Assembly (NCBI GenBank): GCA_039920305.1
Contig: JBDSEA010000202.1
Span: forward strand, 1 to 27,978
Direction of reading: 5' to 3'
Length of the DNA: 27,978 bases
DNA from: DASRAJ01 sp039920305
Lineage (GTDB): Bacteria; Bacteroidota; Bacteroidia; Chitinophagales; UBA10324
Shown here: piece by piece, positions 15,940 through 24,041 of the stretch
Layout of the letters: each line of letters starts with the position of its first letter
Position numbering within the stretch: the stretch's first letter is position 1
Notes under the pieces: generated by a model
Databases searched by the model: none
What the model saw: only the letters and a program-made list of their open reading frames with translations
Told to the model about the DNA's origin: nothing
Translations under genes and position numbers: made by a program

Positions 15940-18705
15940 TCAGATTCCATATCCAAGATTAGGTGATAACCATTTCTCTGCTTCCTTTGTTGAAATCCCT
16001 TTTCGCTTTGCGTAATCTTCTACCTGATCTTTTTCAATTTTTCCAACTCCGAAATATTTTGATTCAGGATGAGAGAAATAAAATCCGCTTACTGAAGAAG
16101 CAGGGTACATTGCAAAGCTTTCAGTCAGTGTGATACCAGCATTTTTTTCTGCTTCAAGAAGGTCAAATAATTTTCTTTTCTCCGTGTGGTCAGGGCAGGC
16201 AGGATAACCCGGGGCAGGACGTATACCCTGATACCTTTCTGAAATTAATTCTTCGGGTGAAAAGTTTTCATCTTTTGCATAACCCCATAATTCTTTACGC
16301 ACCAGCTCATGCATTGTTTCAGCAAATGCCTCTGCGAGGCGGTCAGCCAGTGCCTTGATGAGAATGGAATTGTAATCATCGTGATCGCGCTCGAACCGGT
16401 CAATAAGTTTTTCAATGCCGATGCCTGCTGTTACGGCAAAAAATCCGAGATGATCAGACCGCTCTAAATCGAGCTGAAGCCTGCCATGCCCGGTCAATGA
16501 GGCGCCATCAGACTTGCTTTCGCGATCCACTGCCGGTCTAAGGTGTGGCATAATTAAATCCGCAAGGCACAGATAAGATTGTCCTGCAGCTTTTTGATTT
16601 TGCTGCCGGAGAAAGCTGAATCCGGTGATTCGATTTCCGTTTTCATCAAACACGTCAACATCGTCAACATTCACTGCTGCGGCTTTATACAATCCAATCA
16701 CTCCTTGTGCCTTCAAAAGTTTTTTGTTAACTACTTCATCAAGCAATGTCTGCGCATCATCAAAAAGTTTTTTTGCTTCTTTTCCAACGATGGGATTATC
16801 AAATATTGCCGGGTATTTTCCGCTGAGTTCCCAGGTTTGGAAGAATGGAGTCCAGTCAATCCGCTGCCTGATTTTAACGAGGGTAAAATCTGCAAACACT
16901 TTATTACCCAGGAATGAGGGGACTGACGGCCGGAAATTTTGCCAGTCAGTCTTAAACTTATGCTCTCTTGCAAACTGAATGCTTACATAATTCTTATCGC
17001 GCTTCCTGCCCAAAAACTGCTCACGCAACTCATCGTACTCCTTTTTAATGCCGGCAGAAAAATTTTTCTGCTGCTCCCTGCTGATAAGGCTTGAAACTAC
17101 AGGCACACACCGTGAAGCATCAATCACGTGCACCACCGCATGGGAATAGTGGGGTGAAACTTTTACTGCGGTATGAACACGGGAGGTTGTGGCTCCGCCG
17201 ATCAGCAAAGGGGTTTCAAATCCAAGCCGCTCCATTTCTTTCGCTACGTGGACCATTTCATCAAGTGACGGGGTGATCAATCCGCTTAACCCTATGATAT
17301 CAACGTTTTCTCTCTTTGCTGTTTCTAAAATTTTTTCTGATGATACCATTACACCAAGATCAATTACATCATAATTGTTGCAGCCGAGAACCACACCAAC
17401 AATATTTTTTCCAATATCATGCACATCACCCTTTACGGTGGCCAGAAGAACCTTTCCGTTATTTTTTGCAGCCCCTTTTTCCTTGGCTGCTTCAATGAAC
17501 GGAGTAAGAATTGCAACAGCTTTCTTCATCACACGTGCGCTCTTCACTACCTGTGGCAAAAACATTTTTCCGGAGCCGAAGAGATCACCTACCACATTCA
17601 TCCCAGCCATCAGCGGCCCTTCAATTACTTCAATTGGTTTCGCATATTTCATTCGCGCTTCCTCAGTATCCTGTTCAATAAACTCAACGATTCCCCTCAC
17701 AAGTGCATGCTTCAATCTTTCCTCAACAGAAAGTTTTCTCCATACTTCTTCCCCGACAATTTTTTTTCCTTTTGCCTTTACTGAGTCTGCAAATATGACG
17801 AGGCGCTCGGTTGCATCCGGCCGGCGGTTGAACAGAACATCCTCAACCAGTTCAAGTAGATTTTTTGGGATTTCATCGTACACTCCAACCATACCCGCAT
17901 TCACAATACCCATATCCATTCCAGCCCTGATAGCGTGATAGAGAAATGCTGAATGCATGGCTTCCCGCACGGTATTATTTCCGCGGAATGAAAATGATAG
18001 GTTGCTTACGCCGCCGCTCACCTTTGCGTAAGCAAGATTCTCCTTGATCCACTTAGTTGCGCGAATGAAATCCATCGCATAGTTCGCATGCTCCTCAATT
18101 CCGGTTGCAATGGCAAGTATGTTCGGGTCAATGATGATGTCGTAAGGCGGAAAATGAATTTTTTTTGTGAGCAGATCATAGCTTCTTTTAGCAACTTCAA
18201 TTCTTCTTTCGAATGAATCAGCCTGTCCTTTTTCATCGAAGCACATTACCACTGCTGCAGCACCGTAACGCCTTACCTTTTTTGCCTGCTCAAGAAATTT
18301 CTCCTCCCCTTCCTTCAGTGAAATAGAATTTACAATTGACTTTCCCTGAACACATTTTAAACCTGCTTCAATAATTTCAAACTTTGATGAATCAACCATC
18401 AGGGGAACTTTACTGATATCCGGTTCAGCAGCAATCAGGTGAAGGAATTTCACCATCGCCTCTTTACCATCCAGCATTCCTTCATCCATGTTCACATCAA
18501 TGATCTGTGCCCCGTTCTCTACCTGTTGCCGGGCAACAGCAACAGCAGCCTCATAATTTCCTGAAAGGATTAATCGAGAAAATTCTTTTGAACCCGTAAT
18601 ATTTGTTCGCTCTCCAATATTTATGAAATTGGAACCCTCATAAATTTTCAGTGGCTCAAGTCCGCTGAGTCTCAAACCCGGATGAAGTGCTTTTCCTTCA
18701 GTCAT
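15940..18705 (-). CDS. metH: Cobalamin-dependent methionine synthase, C-terminal part (pterin, B12 and activation domains)
   Basis: A 921-residue protein equal to MetH without its N-terminal homocysteine-binding domain. Residues about 20-290 are the methyltetrahydrofolate (pterin-binding) domain, with INIGERTNITGSK and DVNMDEGMLDG. Residues about 310-545 are the cobalamin module, with the B12-ligating GDVHDIGKN (His429). Residues about 610-921 are the reactivation domain, with IDWTPFFQTWEL and the SAM-binding RPAPGYPACP (829-838). All key motifs look intact. The protein starts cleanly at the folate domain, so this is the split form known in many Bacteroidota, where a separate protein carries the homocysteine domain; that partner is not in this window. 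No SAM or cobalamin riboswitch is evident in the 160-base leader. Confidence 0.95.
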   Translation of the reverse strand: MTEGKALHPGLRLSGLEPLKIYEGSNFINIGERTNITGSKEFSRLILSGNYEAAVAVARQQVENGAQIIDVNMDEGMLDGKEAMVKFLHLIAAEPDISKVPLMVDSSKFEIIEAGLKCVQGKSIVNSISLKEGEEKFLEQAKKVRRYGAAAVVMCFDEKGQADSFERRIEVAKRSYDLLTKKIHFPPYDIIIDPNILAIATGIEEHANYAMDFIRATKWIKENLAYAKVSGGVSNLSFSFRGNNTVREAMHSAFLYHAIRAGMDMGIVNAGMVGVYDEIPKNLLELVEDVLFNRRPDATERLVIFADSVKAKGKKIVGEEVWRKLSVEERLKHALVRGIVEFIEQDTEEARMKYAKPIEVIEGPLMAGMNVVGDLFGSGKMFLPQVVKSARVMKKAVAILTPFIEAAKEKGAAKNNGKVLLATVKGDVHDIGKNIVGVVLGCNNYDVIDLGVMVSSEKILETAKRENVDIIGLSGLITPSLDEMVHVAKEMERLGFETPLLIGGATTSRVHTAVKVSPHYSHAVVHVIDASRCVPVVSSLISREQQKNFSAGIKKEYDELREQFLGRKRDKNYVSIQFAREHKFKTDWQNFRPSVPSFLGNKVFADFTLVKIRQRIDWTPFFQTWELSGKYPAIFDNPIVGKEAKKLFDDAQTLLDEVVNKKLLKAQGVIGLYKAAAVNVDDVDVFDENGNRITGFSFLRQQNQKAAGQSYLCLADLIMPHLRPAVDRESKSDGASLTGHGRLQLDLERSDHLGFFAVTAGIGIEKLIDRFERDHDDYNSILIKALADRLAEAFAETMHELVRKELWGYAKDENFSPEELISERYQGIRPAPGYPACPDHTEKRKLFDLLEAEKNAGITLTESFAMYPASSVSGFYFSHPESKYFGVGKIEKDQVEDYAKRKGISTKEAEKWLSPNLGYGI

Positions 18706-18865
18706 CTATTAATAATGTTAACGCCTGTATAGTTTATTTATAAAATAAGACAGCTGGCAAGCAGGTGCATGATAATGCTTTACAAAACTCATTTCAAAAC
18801 CATTAACCGCAAAGTTCAGTGTTCATCACTCAAAAGCAGAAGAATAAATAAAATTACTTTAGTGA

Positions 18866-19096
18866 ATGATGAGTCAAATGGTCAGCCGGCGCAATCTACG
18901 CCGCGGAATTCCCGGTATACTTTTTCTTGTTTGTGTTTTGGCTGGTGTCGCTGGTGGAATATTAATGAGAAATATGAAGGCGGGGATATGCATGGGTATG
19001 GGTGCAGGTTTTATTCTTATGGCTGTAATGTGGTTTATTTTATCTGAAAAGAAAAAAATAGTAGAAACTGAAGCTGATCATCCTTCCGGGAATTGA
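18866..19096 (+). CDS. Small two-helix membrane protein, function unknown
   Basis: A 76-residue protein with two predicted membrane helices (about 16-34, GILFLVCVLAGVAGGILM, and 42-59, MGAGFILMAVMWFIL), a basic N-terminus (RRNLRRG) and a charged tail. I do not recognise a family. A second ATG follows the first immediately and could be the real start. It lies 45 bases upstream of gcvH, and the gcvH promoter overlaps its stop codon. A 7-of-8 match to the -7 box (TACTTTAG, 18855-18862) is very close to the start. The hydropathy pattern supports a real gene; function is unknown. Confidence 0.6.
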   Translation: MMSQMVSRRNLRRGIPGILFLVCVLAGVAGGILMRNMKAGICMGMGAGFILMAVMWFILSEKKKIVETEADHPSGN

Positions 19097-19124
19097 TCCT
19101 GAGAAACTTTTTCGGTTACATTTG
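19093..19124 (+). promoter_or_regulatory. Promoter for gcvH (TTG-N21-TACATTTG)
   Basis: TTG at 19093-19095 and TACATTTG at 19117-19124 are 21 bases apart, which fits the -33/-7 promoter pattern of Bacteroidota. The ATG at 19142 would leave a leader of only about ten bases. This is the best complete promoter match I found in the window. Confidence 0.55.
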
Positions 19125-19141
19125 GCGGAAATTTTTTGCTC

Positions 19142-19522
19142 ATGAATTTTCCATCTGAACTTAAATACACCAAGGATCACGAGTGGATGCGCATTGATGG
19201 TAATATTGGTACAGTGGGGATTACTGATTTTGCGCAAAGTGAATTGGGTGACATTGTGTATGTGGATATTCCCCTAATTAATCAATCACTCGGCAAGGAA
19301 CAGGTATTCGGCTCAGTGGAGGCTGTGAAAACCGTTTCGGATCTTTTTATTCCTGTATCAGGTAAAGTAACGCAGATCAATTCTGTGCTGAATGATACGC
19401 CCGAGCTGGTTAATTCAGATCCGTATGGTGAAGGCTGGATGGTAAAAATTTCTATAGAAAAAGCTGATGAAATCAATGACATGCTTGATGCAGATGCCTA
19501 CAAAAAACTGATCGGTCAATGA
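19142..19522 (+). CDS. gcvH: Glycine cleavage system H protein
   Basis: A 126-residue lipoyl carrier of the glycine cleavage system, shuttling the aminomethyl group between the P, T and L proteins in the cytosol. The N-terminal KYTKDHEWMRIDGNIGTVGI and the lipoylation segment GSVEAVKTVSDLF (Lys63) are diagnostic, as is NSDPYGEGWMVKI near the end. Length is normal. I took the ATG at 19142; a TTG at 19136 would add two residues (ML) with no benefit. The gcvP and gcvT genes are not adjacent. A VanZ-family gene follows on the same strand after 128 bases, a pairing I recall from other Bacteroidota. Confidence 0.97.
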   Translation: MNFPSELKYTKDHEWMRIDGNIGTVGITDFAQSELGDIVYVDIPLINQSLGKEQVFGSVEAVKTVSDLFIPVSGKVTQINSVLNDTPELVNSDPYGEGWMVKISIEKADEINDMLDADAYKKLIGQ

Positions 19523-19650
19523 TTTTTCTATTGCGTGGTACAATTTTTTTCGAAGTAATTTCAAAACCAGCTTATAAATTTTAAGATCGTTTTCCCCGGA
19601 TTCATATATGGAACCTGATCTATTGGTTCAACGGCAATTTCACTTCCTGC

Positions 19651-20061
19651 ATGACTTTATTTAGAAATTTCTGGCTTTTTCTCTTGTGGCTGGGCATCAT
19701 TTTATATTTATCATTTACCCCATTATCCGGCTGGCCTAAAGTAAGCATGTTCCAGAAGCTTTATCTCGATAAGCTTGTGCACATCAGCATGTATGCATTG
19801 CTGAGCTTATTTCTATTGCGTGGTTTTTTCATACAAGAGCAGAATAAAACATCACGCGCACCGATAATCATTTTAAGTATATTGTTTTGTGTGTTGGTTG
19901 GCACAGGAATAGAGCTGCTTCAGCCACTGTTAACCCGCTACAGGCAATTTGAATGGATGGATATGATTGCAAATGCAACCGGCACTTTCCTAGGCTATTT
20001 TATTTTCCTTTTTCTTTCAAAAAGACAATGGCTTGGTTTAAATAATATCGCCAGCCTGTGA
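19651..20061 (+). CDS. VanZ family membrane protein
   Basis: A 136-residue inner-membrane protein with four predicted helices. The VanZ family signature is present: YLSFTPLSGWP in the first loop, LDKLVHISMYALLSLFLLRG, GTGIELLQPLLTRYRQFEWMDMIANATGTFLGY. VanZ relatives have been connected with low-level teicoplanin resistance, but most members, including those beside gcvH, have no known function. The conserved Asp/His/Glu residues facing the membrane core suggest a lipid- or glycan-related role, which is inference. It lies 42 bases before the TPR gene. Confidence 0.9.
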   Translation: MTLFRNFWLFLLWLGIILYLSFTPLSGWPKVSMFQKLYLDKLVHISMYALLSLFLLRGFFIQEQNKTSRAPIIILSILFCVLVGTGIELLQPLLTRYRQFEWMDMIANATGTFLGYFIFLFLSKRQWLGLNNIASL

Positions 20062-20073
20062 AAGCAGATAGCT

Positions 20074-20081
20074 TAATTTTG
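20074..20081 (+). promoter_or_regulatory. -7 box upstream of the TPR gene
   Basis: TAATTTTG matches TAnnTTTG and ends 22 bases before the ATG at 20104. No clear -33 element is present. Confidence 0.4.
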
Positions 20082-20103
20082 AAATTAAAGCTTTAGTAAA
20101 AAA

Positions 20104-21969
20104 ATGAATGATCAGATTATAAATAAAAGAACCTGCTTACAGAAAATCGCCGGTATCTTAAATATTATATCAATAATTATTATAACATTATTTAATGCAC
20201 AGGCCCAGTCTCCGCAGGATATTCAGCTGGCTGATCAGTACCTGCATAACGGCGAATTCGATAAGGCTGCGGTATTGTTTGAAAAGCTATTTAATAAGTC
20301 TCCCGGTAACTCAGTTTTCTATCAAAGTTATCTTACCTGCCTTACTGAATTAAAGCGATATGATGATGCAAAAAAAATGATCCGCAAGCAGATGAAGAAA
20401 GCACCTGCGGATCTTAGTTTATTTGTTGATATGGGAGGTGTTTTTAAAAAAGAGGGAAATGAAAAGGCGGCCTCACAGGAATATGAAGATGCAATCAGCA
20501 ACATCACGCCCAATATGCCGCAGGTAACCCGGCTGGCAAACCGTTTTTATGCTGCGGGTCTTGGTGAGTATGCTGTTAAAGTATATGAGCGTGGAAGAAA
20601 AGTGTTTAATGCTGGGAATTCCGATCTGTTTCTTATTGATTTAGCCAGGCTTTATCAGAAGAACGGTGATCCGCAAAATACGGTGAACACCCTGCTTGAT
20701 ATTGTGCAATTCAATCCCGGGCAGAAAGAATATGCAGAAGGGCAGTTACAGCCGCTGCTTGAGAATAATGATTATGCCAGATCATTACAGGCTGAGCTAT
20801 ACCGACGGATTCAGAAACAGCCGGATAACCCTCATTTCTCCGATCTGCTGGTTTGGTATTTCATTCAGAAAAAGGATTTCACAAGTGCTTTTATTCAGGT
20901 GAAAGCGCTTGATAAGCGAAACAAGGAGGATGGCAACCGTGTTTACCAGTTTGCACAGTCAGCAATGGATGAAGGAAATTATGATGCGGCATTGATAGCG
21001 TTCCGGTATATTATAAAAGAAAAAGGCAAATCGAGTTTCCTCTATTTACCTGCCCGCACAAGCGAGCTTAGTACAGAAAAAACCAGGATTACTATTCAGC
21101 ACCAGTTCACACCGGATGAATTGAAGCAGCTTGAAGCAAACTATCAATCCTATTTGGATGAGTTCGGAAAAACACCGCATACCCTGCCGACAATGCGTGA
21201 ATTTGCTGAAATTGAAACCAGGTTGCTGCATAATCCTGATAGGGCAATTTCGATTCTCCAGGAAGCAATTGCCATAAGCACCAATGATAAAAAACTCAAT
21301 GGATATCTTAAGCTTGATCTGGGTGATGCTCAGCTGATACACGGCGAGGTTTGGGAAGCAATGCTGCTTTATGGACAAGTGGATAAATCTTTTCATGATG
21401 CGCCTATTGGGGAAGAAGCAAGATTTAAAAATGCCAGGCTCAGCTTTTATATGGGTGATTTTGACTGGAGCCAGACCCAGCTCAATGTGCTTAAAAGTGC
21501 TACCACCGAATTGGTTGCAAACGATGCACTCGCACTATCAGTTTTCATCACTGACAATATGGGACTCGATACAACTCCTGAGCCGATGCAGATATACGCC
21601 CGGGCGGATTTGCTGATTTTTCAAAAACGTTTTGACGAGGCAATCACAGCTCTGGATTCGCTGACCAGGAAATACCCCGATCACTCCCTCAATGATGATG
21701 TGATTTTTGAAAAGGGTAGGATTTATCTGACAGAGCATAAATATGCCGATGCCGCGGCAATGTTCAATAAAATTGATGAAACTTATTCTACTGACCTGCT
21801 TGGAGATGATGCACTTTTCCAGCTCGCAGAACTCGAGCAGAATTACCTGAATGATAAGAATAAGGCAATGGAATTGTATAAGCAGATACTTACCAAATAT
21901 AAAGGGAGTATCTACACGGTTGAAGCCCGTAAGCGATTCCGTGAGTTAAGAGGAGATGAAGCCAACTGA
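20104..21969 (+). CDS. Exported tetratricopeptide repeat protein
   Basis: A 621-residue protein with an N-terminal hydrophobic signal (IAGILNIISIIIITLFNAQAQ, cleavage near residue 35) followed by helical repeats through to the C-terminus. TPR-like units are clearest at AVLFEKLFNKSPGNSVFYQ, AAALFNKIDETYSTDLLGDD and MELYKQILTKYKGSIYTVEARKR; the last resembles the BamD/YbgF-type repeats that act in envelope scaffolds. It has no enzyme motif and probably acts as a periplasmic or outer-membrane scaffold. Its partners are not evident; it converges with the ACP phosphodiesterase gene 36 bases downstream. Confidence 0.88.
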   Translation: MNDQIINKRTCLQKIAGILNIISIIIITLFNAQAQSPQDIQLADQYLHNGEFDKAAVLFEKLFNKSPGNSVFYQSYLTCLTELKRYDDAKKMIRKQMKKAPADLSLFVDMGGVFKKEGNEKAASQEYEDAISNITPNMPQVTRLANRFYAAGLGEYAVKVYERGRKVFNAGNSDLFLIDLARLYQKNGDPQNTVNTLLDIVQFNPGQKEYAEGQLQPLLENNDYARSLQAELYRRIQKQPDNPHFSDLLVWYFIQKKDFTSAFIQVKALDKRNKEDGNRVYQFAQSAMDEGNYDAALIAFRYIIKEKGKSSFLYLPARTSELSTEKTRITIQHQFTPDELKQLEANYQSYLDEFGKTPHTLPTMREFAEIETRLLHNPDRAISILQEAIAISTNDKKLNGYLKLDLGDAQLIHGEVWEAMLLYGQVDKSFHDAPIGEEARFKNARLSFYMGDFDWSQTQLNVLKSATTELVANDALALSVFITDNMGLDTTPEPMQIYARADLLIFQKRFDEAITALDSLTRKYPDHSLNDDVIFEKGRIYLTEHKYADAAAMFNKIDETYSTDLLGDDALFQLAELEQNYLNDKNKAMELYKQILTKYKGSIYTVEARKRFRELRGDEAN

Positions 21970-21986
21970 TTGCAGGAATTTTTATT

Positions 21987-22000
21987 ATGCATAAGTGCAT
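21987..22000. terminator. Weak hairpin between convergent genes
   Basis: ATGCA-TAAG-TGCAT forms a 5-bp stem and 4-base loop, followed on the plus strand by TTATTC. It lies in the 36-base gap between the convergent TPR and ACP phosphodiesterase genes. The stem is short and AT-rich, so this is a weak candidate. Confidence 0.25.
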
Positions 22001-22005
22001 TTATT

Positions 22006-22581
22006 CTATGTGTAGGAACTGATATGATGAATGAGCAAAGGAAAATAAACCTGGAAATCTTTTGACAACGCTTTATAATGAAGACTCAATTCCTCATGCG
22101 CCTCCCCAATCCCTGGATCATTTTTAATTCTTCCCGATAATCCTTTAAGTGATCGTGTGATTCCCTCTATTTCAGCATAATTTACCAGCCAGTTTTGTTT
22201 TTGCATAAAAGGAAGCATGCGCTGATTTCTTTCAGGCATCACCAGCAGATATTTTTCAAATACTTTGTAACATTGCTCAGCAAATGACGGCAATGGTGAA
22301 TCCGAAAAGCTATTCCAGTTTGCGCCTAGAAAATGATCATAGACCAGGTCAATAATTACAGAGGAATATAAGCCATACCGCGTCCTGAAAAAACTTTTGC
22401 TGTGTTTTACAATTTCATGGGTGTCAGTAAATGAATCAATTTCCCGGTGCATTAAGATACCTCGGGAAATCTCTTTCTCATAATCTCTGAACTTCTTCCC
22501 CTTCACGGAATCTGCAATAAAATTTCCTACCATCATTTTTTCAGAATGGCGTGAAAGAAAAAAATGGGCAAGGTGATTCAT
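22006..22581 (-). CDS. acpH: Acyl carrier protein phosphodiesterase (AcpH-like)
   Basis: A 191-residue cytosolic protein of the ACP phosphodiesterase (DUF479) family, which removes the 4'-phosphopantetheine group from holo-ACP. The family features are clear: MNHLAHFFLS, MMVGNFIADSVKGKK, GILMHREIDSFTDTHE and DLVYDHFLGANW. The His/Asp residues in HREIDSFTD and DLVYDHFL are the likely metal-binding residues of this HD-like fold. Length is typical. It is a single-gene unit converging on the TPR gene and diverging from msrB over a 165-base spacer. Confidence 0.92.
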   Translation of the reverse strand: MNHLAHFFLSRHSEKMMVGNFIADSVKGKKFRDYEKEISRGILMHREIDSFTDTHEIVKHSKSFFRTRYGLYSSVIIDLVYDHFLGANWNSFSDSPLPSFAEQCYKVFEKYLLVMPERNQRMLPFMQKQNWLVNYAEIEGITRSLKGLSGRIKNDPGIGEAHEELSLHYKALSKDFQVYFPLLIHHISSYT

Positions 22582-22698
22582 GCTTAAGATAACTGAATCA
22601 ATTTGGTGTTAGAACGGGAATCATTCAACAATTAAAGGATTCAAATTACAATTGACCTAAAGTTAATTCTCTCCGGGTGGAACCAAACCACTTCTAAT

Positions 22699-22723
22699 GG
22701 TTGTTCGTAATTAAATAACAACC
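22699..22723. repeat. 7-bp inverted repeat in the acpH-msrB divergent spacer
   Basis: GGTTGTT, 11 bases, AACAACC. It lies 24 bases upstream of the msrB ATG, between divergent genes, so it could be an operator or part of the msrB 5' leader. No consensus -7 box is found near it. Confidence 0.3.
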
Positions 22724-22746
22724 GAAATTCCCGTTAGGGTAAGAAA

Positions 22747-23238
22747 ATGAAAAATCAATTTTTTTTAGCAATTGCGTATCTGCTGTTGACTTTCAGCGCA
22801 TGCGGACAAATTCCAGCCGGGCCAAATACAACCGCTGCAGAAATCACATTCCCGGTTACTAAAACTGATGCCGAGTGGAAGAAAAGTTTAACGCCTGAAC
22901 AATATAATATTCTCCGGCAGAAAGGAACAGAGCAGGCGTTTACAGGAATTTATGCGGATAACCATGAGAAGGGAAAATATTATTGTGCTGCCTGTCACCA
23001 GCTACTGTACAGTAGTGATACAAAATTTGAATCGGGTACGGGATGGCCAAGCTTCTGGCAACCGGTTGACAAAAATGCAGTGGTTGTGGGAAAGGATGAT
23101 ACCCATGGGATGATGCGTGATGAAGTGCTTTGCAGCCGGTGTGGCGGTCATCTCGGGCATGTATTTAATGATGGACCCAAGCCAACCGGACTGAGGTATT
23201 GCATGAATTCTGCTGCCATGAAGTTTGAGAAAGAATAA
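22747..23238 (+). CDS. msrB: Peptide-methionine (R)-S-oxide reductase, predicted lipoprotein
   Basis: A 163-residue MsrB, which reduces the R form of methionine sulfoxide in proteins. It has a signal ending FSAC-GQ, a lipobox, so it probably repairs proteins in the periplasm and not the cytosol. The zinc site is two CxxC pairs (Cys80/Cys83 and Cys129/Cys132), and the catalytic Cys152 lies in GLRYCMNSAAM. The loop that often carries the resolving cysteine reads SGTGWPSF, with Thr in its place, so recycling probably uses another cysteine or an external thiol. No msrA gene is adjacent. An AGGG sequence 11-14 bases before the ATG may be a ribosome binding site. A strong terminator follows. Confidence 0.95.
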   Translation: MKNQFFLAIAYLLLTFSACGQIPAGPNTTAAEITFPVTKTDAEWKKSLTPEQYNILRQKGTEQAFTGIYADNHEKGKYYCAACHQLLYSSDTKFESGTGWPSFWQPVDKNAVVVGKDDTHGMMRDEVLCSRCGGHLGHVFNDGPKPTGLRYCMNSAAMKFEKE

Positions 23239-23258
23239 TACTCAGTTTATAAGGGATC

Positions 23259-23292
23259 AAGCCGGCGAAAGTTAATTTCTGCCGGCTTTTTT
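23259..23292 (+). terminator. Rho-independent terminator after msrB
   Basis: AAGCCGGC and GCCGGCTT form an 8-bp stem that can extend through GAAA/TTTC within the loop, followed by a run of T. It lies 21 bases after the msrB stop and just before the promoter of the glycosyltransferase operon. Confidence 0.85.
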
Positions 23293-23332
23293 CATACCCC
23301 ATGAATAAAAGCTTTCAATAATTACTGTCAAT

Positions 23333-23340
23333 TAACTTTG
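23333..23340 (+). promoter_or_regulatory. -7 box of the glycosyltransferase operon
   Basis: TAACTTTG fits TAnnTTTG, lies 41 bases after the msrB terminator and only 10 bases before the ATG at 23351. Transcripts would have almost no leader. A TTG at -33 is not seen. Confidence 0.4.
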
Positions 23341-23350
23341 CTATTTACGG

Positions 23351-24040
23351 ATGGATATAATTATTGATGTAATCATTCCTGCTTACAATGAACAATATTC
23401 AATATCAAAAGTGATTGGTGACATCAATAAAAATCTGGTGCGTGAAATAATGGTGGTAGATAACAATTCGACTGATTTTACAGGCAGAAATGCCCGGTTA
23501 TCAGGAGCAACTGTGGTCCAGGAATATAAGCAGGGATATGGAGCAGCCTGCCTGAAAGGAATTGAATACATTAAATCAAAAACCCGTTCACCGGACATTG
23601 TTGTATTTCTTGATGCTGATTACTCTGATCATCCGGACCAAATGGAGCTACTTGTTAACCCAATCATTCATGATGGCTTTGATCTGGTTATCGGGGCGAG
23701 ATCACCCCTAAACCGGGAGGACGGATCAATGACACCTCAACAGATTTTTGGAAACCGGTTGGCTGTAACATTGCTTCGATGGCTGTACGGGGCGCACTTT
23801 ACTGACCTTGGCCCTTTTCGTGCCATCAAATGGCATCGGTTGCTTTCGCTCAACATGATTGATCAGGATTATGGGTGGACGGTAGAAATGCAGATTAAGG
23901 CAGTGAAACAAAAATTAAAATATACCGAGGTTGGGATAAATTATCGCTGCCGCACGGGTGTTTCCAAGATTTCAGGTACATTGAAGGGAACTGTAATGGC
24001 CGGCTATAAAATAATCACTACAATTTTTAAATACGCTTAG
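23351..24040 (+). CDS. Family 2 glycosyltransferase, polyprenyl-phosphate sugar synthase-like
   Basis: A 229-residue GT-A enzyme resembling DPM1/DPG-synthase-type GT2 proteins that move a sugar from a nucleotide donor to polyprenyl phosphate. Visible parts are VIIPAYNE (7-14), VVDNNSTDFT (35-44), YGAACLKGIEYI, the metal-binding DAD (88-90) within VVFLDADYSDHPDQM, and GPFRAIKW. It has no membrane helix, so it is cytosolic or membrane-associated. It is the first gene of a three-gene operon; one base separates it from the next gene. The sugar is not predictable; a lipid-linked donor for the third gene is a reasonable inference. Confidence 0.88.
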   Translation: MDIIIDVIIPAYNEQYSISKVIGDINKNLVREIMVVDNNSTDFTGRNARLSGATVVQEYKQGYGAACLKGIEYIKSKTRSPDIVVFLDADYSDHPDQMELLVNPIIHDGFDLVIGARSPLNREDGSMTPQQIFGNRLAVTLLRWLYGAHFTDLGPFRAIKWHRLLSLNMIDQDYGWTVEMQIKAVKQKLKYTEVGINYRCRTGVSKISGTLKGTVMAGYKIITTIFKYA

Positions 24041-24041
24041 T

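Noticed and set aside
17375..17938. 187-codon open frame antisense to metH
   Set aside because: It is a shadow of metH: low-complexity Ser/Phe/Thr-rich translation, no start context, and metH on the other strand is a clear full-length family member.
18706..18865. SAM or cobalamin riboswitch before metH
   Set aside because: I looked for the conserved B12-box and SAM cores on the minus strand and saw neither; the leader is AT-rich with no long stems.
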